From Phaffia rhodozyma (taxonomy: Eukaryota; Basidiomycota; Tremellomycetes; Cystofilobasidiales; Mrakiaceae): a DNA stretch of 64,000 nucleotides. Every line of letters begins with the position of its first letter. The first letter of the stretch is position 1. The DNA lies in NCBI GenBank assembly GCA_014706385.1, contig JACGZH010000003.1, positions 124,001 through 188,000 of the forward strand, read 5' to 3'. The position numbers were made by a program, and so were the translations under genes. Positions 45,984 through 55,607 of this stretch are shown here, piece after piece. The notes below the pieces were generated by a model, which was given only the letters and a program-made list of their open reading frames with translations, was not told where the DNA came from and did no database searches.

Positions 45984-48340
45984 ATGTCTTTCTCTACCCG
46001 AACCCTTCGACCGGTCGTCAAGAACCTTGTTCAGGCCCGACCGGCTCCTGTCCAGGTCCGAAACATGGCCACCCTTCGAGAAATCGAGATGCGGTTCGTC
46101 TCTTTTTTTCCTTCCTCCTTTTTTGTTTAACGTCATTCTCTCTCTCTTTCCTATTCTGGATTGAGATGAGATGCTCATCCAGGAGACAGATGTACTAATT
46201 GTGTGTTTCTCGTCTTTAATTTTCGTTTTCGGCTCATTTTTACCTGTTTAGATTGAAGTCCGTCAAGAACATTGAGAAGATCACCAACGTGAGCAAACCC
46301 TCTTGGATCTCCTTTCATGTCGAAGGGTTCTACACATGCTGGAGAGGAAAGCGTTAGGAGCACAGTCGAAAGAAAATTCTTGAACACCATCGCTTTGCGA
46401 ATAGCCGACATCTCGTGTCTGTCATCACCCTAGTCTGAGGTGATTGAGGGTAAATGAAGGCGCTAAGAAGGGTCGGAGAGGGGTGATTGGTTGTTAGCTC
46501 TTTGTCGATCGTTTTACTGTGAAGGCATCCTCGACAAAATCGCTTTCTTAATCTTCATAATTTCGAGCTCGTGATAAGGGGCTTCAAAATACTGGGTGTT
46601 GAGTGCGGTGCCATATAATGGAGATCAGATTGAAGAGCTGTCTCTGCTGGATTGTTGAGATATCTTCACTACATATCCACGCGTATCGCTCTTTACGCCA
46701 TCTCTCCGTCCTGACTCTGACCTTTTCTCTACCCTTTGCGTATGTTCTGTCTTCACGATCTCACAGTCCATGAAGGTCATCGCCTCCACTCGACTTGCCA
46801 AGGCTACTCGAGCTATGGGAACTGCTCAGAAGTATGGAGCTGCCAACAACGGTTCGTCTCTTAGCCAGCTTACTTATAGCCTGTTCATGCCTTCCTGCAT
46901 CTTGACTCACGAACATATCTACTGGGTCTCGACAGAGCTTTTCAACAACGCCGAGGCCAAGTCTGAGGGTGGAAAGGTTCTTCTCGTCGCCATCTCTTCT
47001 GATTCTGGTCTTTGCGGAGGTATCCACTCGTCCATCACCAAGGCCACCAAGAGGGCCGTCGCTGCCAACCCTGACGCCAAGATTGTCGTTCTTGGTGACC
47101 GACCCAAGGCTCAGCTCTCCAGAGCTTTCCCTGAGAAGCTTGAGCTCTCCTTCTCTGCTGTTGGAAAGGATATCCCCACCTTTGCCACTGCTTCTCAGGT
47201 TGCCGATGAGATCTTGAACGCCGGCATTGAGTTCGATGAGGTTCGTATCCTTTTTCTCAATCCCACAAAGCAAGCTATAGCTCTTCTTTGCCGAAATGAA
47301 GATAAACGTACAAAATTGACCGTCTCGTCTCTTACGCGCTTGTGTATCCTTACTCGTAAATACCACTTCGATAGATCCATCTCATCTACAACAAGTTCAT
47401 CTCTGCCATCGCTTACGAGGCTGAAACCATCAAGATTCTTTCTGAGAAGGCTCTCAAGGACGGAGGTCAGTCTATATTTGTCTAGTATCCTGCGCTAAAG
47501 AGTCTGAGTATCTGATTATTTGGCATATATCTTTTACCACCTATTGTGGATCATCGGGTTAAATCCTGGATGCTCCGTATCACAACGTCCCTATCTGCTC
47601 CTGAATTCTCTGTATAACGACAACACACGACCCATCAGCTGGATTCACCAAGTACGAGATGGAAGAGGAGGTCACTGACGACCAGGTCAAGTTCGCCCTT
47701 GCCAACGGTATCTACGCTGCTCTCGTTGAGGGACACGCCGCTGAGATTTCTGCTCGACGAACCGCTATGGAGAACGCTTCCAAGGTTCGTTTCTCTCATC
47801 ATCACCTGTCGTTGAGGCAGGTTGATTAGCGTGAATAGAACTTAACGACTGACTCTTCTCCCTACTACACTTTTATCTATACTTCTTTTGACCAACGGCT
47901 GTTCTAACGCTTCTGCTTGTCATCACATCACACCCCGTATCTCCTGTAACGACATACAACTGTTTTGTTTTGTCTCATCTTGCGGGTCTTTCTTTGGGTC
48001 TACTAGAACGCCAAGGATATGATGGGTTCCCTTCAGATGCAGTACAACAGAGGACGACAGGCCGTTATCACCAACGAGCTGTACGTATTCAATGTTTCCC
48101 TAGTTTGTCAACGTATCCGACACAATGCTTCGTAGCTGACCAGCATCTGGTCATCTTTTGTCGATCCATCTCTTCTCATACAGTATCGATGTAAGTATCT
48201 TCATCTTTGATTTGTTCTCGACAAACTCGTTGACGGCAAGTATTGCTGGATCTGACGTCTATCTTTCACTCTTCTTTTCTTCTCCCCTTTCTCCTCCAAA
48301 AACAAACAAACAGATTATTACTGGAGCTTCTGCCCTCTAA
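45984..48340 (+). CDS. ATP3: Mitochondrial ATP synthase subunit gamma
   Basis: Central-stalk gamma subunit of F1-ATPase. Exons in order: a mitochondrial presequence rich in Arg/Ser/Thr (MSFSTRTLRPVVKNLVQARP) leading to NMATLREIEMR; LKSVKNIEKITN; SMKVIASTRLAKATRAMGTA; FNNAEAKSEGGKVLLVAISS with SDSGLCGGIHSSI; IHLIYNKFISAIAYEAET; a segment with TKYEMEEEVTDDQV; and NAKDMMGSLQMQYNRGRQ followed by ITNEL and IDIITGASAL. Length (about 300 residues) and both termini match the family. Of the donors I could fix by phase, four are GTTCGT (46094, 46852, 47241, 47785). Intron 2 (46289-46766, 478 nt) is among the longest in the window. Arginine is encoded mostly by CGA. Confidence 0.96.
46289..46766 (+). 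other. ATP3: Long intron 2 of ATP3
   Basis: A 478-nt intron with mixed rather than T-rich composition, including a short hairpin (ATCACC ... GGTGAT near 46424-46444). No C/D or H/ACA snoRNA boxes could be confirmed by eye. It may simply be a long early intron of a highly expressed gene. Confidence 0.5.
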
Positions 48341-49101
48341 ATTGGTTCTTGAACAATTCTCCGTTCAAAGTGCTTGGGCGGGAAGAGTGGCACAGAGGCG
48401 GCTGTGAGGATGGTGTATGTGTGAATGATCTCGATGTCTTTTTCTTTCTTTTATAAAATCTCTCCCGCTTGTGCTTTCTCTTTTCTTCTTTGAGATGAAA
48501 CCTAAAGGTAAGACTTGAATGTATCCATGGAGACTGTTTGTACCTTGTCGAAACAAACAGAGACGACTTCCTTGAGTTTTCTTGAATACAATTTCGAAGC
48601 TGTCACCAGGACAGTTCGACATAGAATACGGCCAAGGATACCTTGCATCCATTTGTATAGCCGGGGTTCAACCATACAGCACATCTTCCCAAACCTGGAA
48701 TAGTAAAAGACGTTCAAAAGCGACCACAGAGAGGAGACGCGACGCGACGCGTAACCAAGCCCTGAAAGGTTACGAATAAGCGTCCTGACTTCTGCTTCCA
48801 TTGTCATATGACTTTTTAGCCTGTAACCACGGCCGATCGACGACCCAGCCAGGTTAACGAAAGTTCTGTTGGCAGACGGTAGACCTAGCTCCTAACCTTT
48901 CGTCGTCTCTAAGTCTTCAAGGTGGGTTTCTTCATACAGCATGGTTTCTTTGCATAGGATGGGAAGCGATGATATGATACGCGTTTCCTGCCCGTCGTCG
49001 GTCGGGTCGAAAAAGAATAAAGGCTTACGCTATTCTTTATCTTTTGCTGTCGGGAATTTTTTTCTTTCTCTTGTGGAAACTGATTGATACGAATTCTCAA
49101 G
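48341..49101. promoter_or_regulatory. ATP3 3' region and RPL27 promoter
   Basis: About 760 bp. The RPL27-proximal half holds a GACGC tandem ending in ACGCGT (about 48737-48751), three GTAACC-class motifs (see separate entry) and T-rich sequence just before the ATG. No gene is recognised here; the open readings on both strands lack family motifs. Confidence 0.5.
48751..48828. promoter_or_regulatory. Three GTAACC-class motifs upstream of RPL27
   Basis: GTAACC at 48751 and 48823 and its complement GGTTAC at 48768, 270-350 bp upstream of the RPL27 ATG. The same hexamer is tripled in the SUI3/BRO1 promoter. It may be a site for a translation-gene regulator; evidence is repetition and position only. 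Confidence 0.4.
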
Positions 49102-50466
49102 ATGGTCAAAGGTGAGCCCTCGAATTTTTTTCTCGTATTAATGCTGTTGGGCAAGGTGGAGTATCTGACTGGGATGTGAACGATTCGTTCCTTTTTTGCC
49201 TTTCTTTACAGGTGAGAACAGTATCTTTAACAGCATCATATACGTCCCCCCTTCTCTTTCGCGAAACGACCCCTTCCAAAGCCCTTTTTTCTCTCCGATA
49301 AAAGCAAAAGTTTCCCCTACCTATCGATTATCCTCCATCTGATTCCTGACGATTAGGGCTGGAAAAGTTGTGTCTGAGAGAAGGATCTGGAAATGGACGT
49401 GTCGAGCAGAACAGTAGCCGGAAGAAAAGGATTAGGAAGACATCCAGGAACAGGCTGGATCGTGTTGAGGAGACTCGGGAAGAGCTTGACCACGCATACA
49501 ACCTGAGAAAATAGATTGAAAGGAAAGAACAGAAGAAGCTGATTTGGGTTGCTTTGGTCCATCCATGGCTATAGTTTACAAGCCCGGAAAGGTTAGTGGC
49601 ATCTCTTTTATCTCGACGTTTGCTAAGAAGACCTTAAAAAAGTCATTATGCACGAAGAATGGATCGCTCACTGTTTTCTACCTTTTTTCTATCTTGACAC
49701 TCTCATGCACCTATTTCTCACAACTCACATAACGCAACTGCTTTCGATGTCGCTCATTTTCCTCGAAATCCAACGCATCTACTACATCATGAAATTTGCA
49801 CTCTGTTCCACTATGTCTGCCCAACTTTTGAACCCGACCTTATTCAATACTACTAGGTTGCCGTCGTTCTCTCTGGTCGACAGGCCGGTAAGAAGGTCGT
49901 CGTCGTCAAGCAGTACGATGATGGAACCAAGGAGCGACCTTACCCCCACGCTATCGTTGCCGGTATCGAGCGATACCCCTTGAAGGTCAACAAGTCCATG
50001 GGTGCCAAGCGGGTCTCCCGACGATCCAAGGTCAAGCCCTTCATCAAGGTACGTTTCTCTCTATTTTAATTGTTCTGGCTAGGCGTAAAAGAGTTTGTAT
50101 AATCAACCCTAAAAGACACGCATGCTAATATTTCCTTATTCCATTCCGTGTTCTTCCAATCAGGCTTACAACTACACCCACCTTATGCCCACTCGATACG
50201 CTCTTGACCTCGAGGCTCTTAAGGGATCCGTCACCGTTGAGACCTTCAAGGAGCCTTCCCAGCGGGAGGATGCCAAGAAGAACATCAAGAAGGTCCTTGA
50301 GGAGCGATACACCCAGGGAAAGAACCGATGGTTCTTCACTCCCCTCCGAGTACGTTTCTGTCTTTACTTTATTAGGCAAGGTTGGTAGATCAGCTGAGGT
50401 TTACTTACTCTTTTCCGCTATGTGCATTACGTACGTGTCCTGTTGATGGCGTTGTACAGTTCTGAA
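49102..50466 (+). CDS. RPL27: 60S ribosomal protein eL27
   Basis: Five coding exons: 49102-49111 (10 nt, ATGGTCAAAG), 49575-49591 (17 nt), 49857-50048, 50164-50349 and 50461-50466 (one Phe codon plus stop). Joined, they give 136 residues, the exact length of human and yeast eL27. Family segments: [77 protein letters not shown] and the terminal WFFTPLRF. The last intron sits between the final Arg and Phe codons. Intron 1 (463 nt) contains a juxtaposed AG|GT site at 49211/49212. Nine of eleven Arg codons are CGA. Confidence 0.96.
49206..49217 (+). other. RPL27: Juxtaposed 3'/5' splice site (zero-length exon) in RPL27 intron 1
   Basis: A pyrimidine tract followed by ACAG|GTGAGA. If used as an acceptor, the following GTGAGA recreates a donor next to AAAG of exon 1, so intron 1 could be removed in two steps (100 nt then 363 nt). 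Actual use is unproven. Confidence 0.45.
49575..49591 (+). other. RPL27: 17-nt microexon of RPL27
   Basis: TTTACAAGCCCGGAAAG, bounded by CTATAG and GTTAGT, encodes the end of V plus YKPGK and is needed for the conserved N-terminus. Confidence 0.9.
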
Positions 50467-51032
50467 CAATTCGAGTGTTGGCTTGTTGGACCCTATCGCA
50501 TGCTTTCCCTTGTATGACTCATGATCATCCTAGACCTGTTGCGGAGAAAGGATAGTAGCACCCTGAGAAAACCCACATATGTTAACCGGTATGAAACCCA
50601 GAATGGATAACAGAAGGGTTGAATATAACATTGAGATGACAAGGCAAGAAGGTTAGAGCCCTACCTGGACGATCAGATAGAAAATAGTTTGTTCGAAATC
50701 ACTGGGAAATGAGAAGATTGAGCATCCCTGATTGTCACTTTGTGTCTTGACCAAAACCTCTTGCGATCGCTTTGGATATGCAGCCATGGTTTATACTTTC
50801 CTGCTAGAACATTGCAATCCTTGCAAGAGATTGTTTCCAGACATGAGAGTCAGAATCGTCGACTGATAATTGAAAATCCAATTAGAGTCAAGAATCTCCT
50901 TTGGAAAAAGATAATTTCATGTTACACCATAACCGAGGCGAATAAACATTCAGGTTCGACAACTTCTCCCCACGATCACATCGTCTATCCCGTCGATATA
51001 CATTCTTTACATACACAGGACTATATCAGGCC
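50467..51032. other. RPL27 3' region and F-box gene promoter
   Basis: About 570 bp of mixed composition. I searched by eye for tRNA B-box, U6 or snoRNA boxes and found none convincing. Confidence 0.45.
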
Positions 51033-53509
51033 ATGCCAAATCTGTTTGATCTCCCGGTAGAGATCCTAGAGACTATTCTGGCTTCTCTCCCTCTCTCCTC
51101 ACTCTTGGCGATCTCGTATACATGCAAATCCATACATGCACTCTTCAAAGAATCCACAGCCATTCAGTATTCTTTCCTTCTTCAAGTGACCCACATGAAG
51201 GACGGAATTTCGAACACATCATCGTCATCGGCAGATGATCCGGAAGGCACTGCTATCGTGGCTTCTATAGCTGACAAGTTGGCAGCACTGAAACGACGAA
51301 ACCAGAGGTGGAGGTCACTCAAGCCTGCTAGAAAGCAGGAGGTCGTCGCTCTGAATGGAGATCGTGGATCGCTTTACGACTATCTAGGAGGTGTCCTCGC
51401 CATCGTACGTCCTGGGCTACTGTATTGACTCTGGTGTTCTCTATGGTGTCGTATGGAACGTTACCGCTCAAACAGGTACTTGTTCTTTCGATGATTTAAA
51501 AAGGGCTTAGAGAGCCCTTGTAGAACTCTTCGGTTCTACAAAATCCCTTCAACCGATGGTCCTACAGAAGTCTTTTCTCGAATGTTTTCTCCGGGTTGGA
51601 CAATCAAGGATTTCACCATGGATCCTTCTCAAGACCTTCTCGTCCTTATTCAAGTGTACACGCCTTCCTTTAATGGTCGGCCGTTGATCCCTCGAAGGCT
51701 CTCCTACAGGTTACATTTCTTCAACCTAACTTCTTTCGCGCCTCATCCGGAAGCGAAAGAACATGTGGTCGATTGGCCGTTCACTCTCGTAGAATCGCGC
51801 ATTCGCGTTAGTCCGTTTGTTTCAGTGATGGACTCGAACGTCATGCTTGACGCCCAGTCTCGGTTCAGAGATAGAGCTCAAGGTGGGGCGGTCATTTGGA
51901 ATTGGAGGACAGGAGTGATTGTCTCGGTAAGTTTGTCGTTCTTCCACTCGCATATCTTGGTGCCTTTTGGATGATTTGCTGATGAAGGCTTCCCTCATCA
52001 CGACCAATCTTGTGTATACAGAGTCTACCAACTTCAAATGAGGATTCTATCCAATCGGTAGCCTTCATCGGGCCTGATCTTCTTCTGACAGCTGTGTGCA
52101 ATACGTCTGATGAAGCTGCCTCTATGGAACTCTACGTGTGTATCTCTCCCTATCTCTATTCTCTCGTTTCTTTCAGATCAACGTTTTTCTGATCCATTGA
52201 CAATTCCACTTGCATGCAGACGTTTAACTCGGCTCACCAACCACCGGCAAATGAGCCTAATCCAGAAGCGCCACAGCCGATACGACTAGCCGTATTTGAA
52301 CTTCCTCAAATGGAGCAACCACCGGAAATAATGTCCATCCGGCTAGACCCAGCGCCAGCAGTGGGAGATGTTGTCCCTCCTTTTTCTGAAGGACCCGGTC
52401 GGACGCCCATGTTTCAGGCCGATGGAGCTGAGCGACTTGTTGTGTATGTCATCCTCTTTTCTCTCGTTGTATCGGGGGTTAGCTGACTTGACGATTGTGT
52501 TTCTTGGTCTTGGGTATAGGTTGGACCTACTGTACAACACAGGGGAAAGATATACGCTATTCACTCTAAAATCAACTATCTTACGAGCTCTCCGACATCA
52601 TCCACCTCTTCACATAATTCACGAGAATGCAGCTGCCGAGCGGAATCTCTCTACTCGTTTGGATGGGAGCGCAAGTCTAAAGACGGTGGCTCCTGGGGAC
52701 GAATTGAGGAGTGACGATGACGGTTGGGTAGATGATGAGACTGTGAGCCCGGTTGATTACCCTTGGGAGGATTGGTCGGCTAAAGCGAGGTTGCTTCATC
52801 GTATTCGTAAGTCGAGGTTGTCTCGTCAGGTCGTTCTATCAGTGGAGAGACTAAGACGTTCAAGATTGACAAGACGGGCTTCTGGTATTACTTTCTGTCT
52901 TCAGCCCAACCCGATTCCTGGGTTTTGTATGTGTATCATCTCAGCTTCGTTCATTCCGTCCTACATTTTAACACGACGCACGAAGAAGACGAAGATCACT
53001 CTGTCGGGATCTCTGCCCGAGTCCTTGATTTCTCCCCATTCTCCGTCGCCCGGCTAAAATCTCAAGGTGCTTTAGGGCACACATCTTCGAAAACGATATT
53101 CACCGACGGGACTGATATCCAAGTAGTGGAGGAAAGGGCGGATGGGGACGTAGGCAGGTTGATTTCCAAGCCGACGGTGTGTGAGGCAGGTTCGGTGTGG
53201 TCTCAGCCGGTCTGGTCAGGACATGCACTACCATATGTGGAAAGGTCGTCGGATATCGAGATGCAACAGACAAGCTTGGACGATGACAGACTCTCGGGAC
53301 TTTGTATAGATGAGCAGAGGTTACTTTGGGTCAAGGTAGGATTCGCTATCTACTAAGGACATTCTGGCCAGAAAGATTGCTGATCTTGCTTTTCTTCTGC
53401 CTTTTTTCTCCCTAATTTCTTCCATATCTGACCACCTTCTTTCTCGTTCGAATCAAATTTACAGCGAAACCCCAATGGAAACCTGGTGCTGGATGTTCGT
53501 TTCTTCTAG
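51033..53509 (+). CDS. F-box protein
   Basis: The N-terminus PNLFDLPVEILETILASLPLSSLLAISYTC is an F-box (about residues 2-45), which binds Skp1 in SCF ubiquitin ligases. The remainder is spread over about seven exons: LRFYKIPSTDGP, TIKDFTMDPSQDLLVLIQVY, RLHFFNLTSFAPHPEA, WNWRTG, SVAFIGPDLLLTAV, IRLAVFELPQ and LDFSPFSVARL. These short beta-rich stretches look like the blades of a propeller, as in many basidiomycete F-box proteins of unknown substrate. The region 51414-51550 between the first and second conserved blocks is hard to splice; I join by an acceptor at about 51525. The last exon, after an intron ending at 53464, gives RNPNGNLVLDVRFF and the stop. Substrate unknown. Confidence 0.75.
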
Positions 53510-53722
53510 GATGTTTATCATATAAAATGTATCTCTGAGTCGAGGCTCTCTAGAATCTATGATGAGGATTGTCTGAAGGGCTCAAATGCGAACATTCATG
53601 GTTAGGGTTACTGGCAATCACTTGTCCCATCTCTAGCTCTCGTCTCTTTTTCAATCTCTCTCCTTTCCATCGCCCGTTGGTTTTTCGTCCTACCGTCCTT
53701 TCTTGGTTTCGTCTCTCCTGCT

Positions 53723-55192
53723 ATGCGTTGGTCAAGCACTTTTCTGTCTGTCTCGTTGCTGGCCGTCGCCGCTTCGGTTGTTGCTCGGTCGAGCTCTGCT
53801 CTCAAGTTGAACAATCCCCAGATCAGCTTGATCTCCTCTGAGGGTAGCACCTTGCAATCCCACACGTTCGTCACAACCTCCCCTACCTTGTGTTTCTGAT
53901 AGTAGGAGATGATGGCCGAATACTGCTTATTGTCAGCTCATCATTATGCATGCTCATCCGGTTGTTTCCTGTTTTCCTTTCTTTGATTTTATCATGATTC
54001 ATGTATTAATTAGTTTGGAACCCCCTCATAGTCTGACTACGCCGCTGGTCCTTCCTCCGCTCTCAACCTTCAAGCTAGCCTTCCAGGTGACAGATGAAAA
54101 CGGAGACGGGATTATTCCTCATCAAGCTCATCTGAGCTTTGTCGAGTAGGTTGAAATTCTTCCCTGACTATTCTGGCCTAACTGTATGTCTGTCGGGTCT
54201 GACTGCCTCGCGAATCTCTCGATGATTGGGTTGAGATAGTGTTGAGACAGGCAAGGACGAGGTGTTACCTTTGAATGTCAGGGCAAAAGGAAAGACGAGA
54301 TTCGAGATCGTTAGTCTTGGTTCTGTTTTCTGAGCTTGTCTCTTGGCCATGTAGATGGGTGTTGAAGTGTCTGTAACCATACTTGTCTCTAGGATACCGC
54401 CTCGCCGCCATCTCAACTCCTTTCGACCACCGGAACTTTCACGGTCACCTTGAATGTCGGCAGTTTGACCGCTTCTTCTATCGTGAGTTCTTCGCTGTGC
54501 CACCGGCTTGATCAATATCTTATGAATCAAACTGACGCGATGTGCTTCGTGCCTACTGCTTTCACCCTTCGCTCAGTCTTACCCCCTACTTACTCTCTCC
54601 CTGCCTTCTACAGTGCTAACACCGCAGAAAGCCCATGTTGATACCTACTCTGCCGAGCTATTCTCTAGCTTTGGCAAGCAAAAGTTGATTCACCACACGT
54701 TTCGGGAGGATGAAAAGGGCGTGAACGCCTTGATCTCTCTTCTAGGGACCGGAGCTGTTTGGGCCCCTTGGGTCGTATTGGCTGGCTTGGTGAGTTTGCG
54801 CTAGAAGAGATTGTTCTGTCCTTGGTCTTCATATCGCAGGTATCCAAAGACCTTGTGAACTGACGTTGAGCTACAAACATGGTTGATGATATAGATCAAT
54901 AGCCTCTCCTTCAAGTTGGTTCCTCAGAGCGTGGCATACCCCTTCTTGACTACTCTGCTCGCCTTGGAGAGCACCACTTTAGTTTACTGGATTGGATACA
55001 TCAAACTTTTCAAGGTCAGTTTTTCTCTTCGAAGCATCATCCGATAAAAGGAACATAGGGTTAAATCCTCATAAGACTTCATTTCCTAACAAATGTATCA
55101 TCGTATTTCAGTTCCTCGCAATCTTTTCAATACTCGGTGCCACCAGCTTCTTCACTGGGAGGTCTGCGCTTAGGGGAGATACTTCCAAATAG
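53723..55192 (+). CDS. SWP1: Oligosaccharyltransferase subunit, ribophorin II/Swp1 family
   Basis: ER membrane subunit of the oligosaccharyltransferase that transfers the dolichol-linked glycan to Asn. It starts with a signal peptide (MRWSSTFLSVSLLAVAASVVA) followed by LKLNNPQISLISSEGST. Then come beta-rich luminal segments (LSTFKLAFQVTDENGDG; TGTFTVTLNVGSL), and a C-terminal membrane block: FREDEKGVNALISLLGTGAV, WAPWVVLAGL, FLTTLLALESTTLVYWIGYI and FLAIFSILGATSFFTGRSAL. Three hydrophobic helices near the C-terminus are typical. At about 285 residues it resembles yeast Swp1 rather than the longer mammalian ribophorin II. About six exons. Functionally it links to ALG7 at the left of the window, though the two are far apart. 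Confidence 0.88.
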
Positions 55193-55607
55193 ACAGAAGA
55201 ATAAGAACAAGAAGCAGAAAACACAAGATTTCCTGGAAGAGACCGAAGGCAAAGGAGACAGAGAGATGAGACGAAAAGATGGATTCAGGGAGTTGATCAT
55301 ATAAATTGAACTTTCTAAAAACAGATGTCGATGGTCTCTTTCCCTGTTCTATTGTTTCAGATGCTGGGTCAGCCTGGATTTTGTACACAGTTGTTCAAAT
55401 CTTGAGTCCTCTCAAGAAGATCGCAATATGGGAAAGAGTGTGAGAAGCTGGTTGAAGAACAGATAAACGCCGCGAAATCACGTGTTAAAGGCGAGGAGAG
55501 TTGGGTAAAGCCACCTAGTCGGCATACACACTCACCAGCACGATCATAAGCAATAACCAGACTACAGCGAGAACCGACCTATACGTTTATACATTCATAA
55601 CTAAGTC
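55193..55607. promoter_or_regulatory. SWP1 3' region and THP3 promoter
   Basis: A-rich 3' region, then a promoter with a single CACGTG at 55479-55484. No other feature seen. Confidence 0.45.

Noticed and set aside
46761..47366. Minus-strand open frame of about 200 codons within ATP3
   Set aside because: It lies antisense to firmly identified ATP3 exons, and long antisense frames are expected from the strong codon bias there.
53598..53610. A 13-mer with TTAGGGTTA upstream of SWP1 identical to one at 37872 in the myosin/RFX promoter
   Set aside because: It resembles a telomere-repeat-factor site, but shared 13-mers are expected by chance dozens of times in 64 kb, and only two copies are seen.
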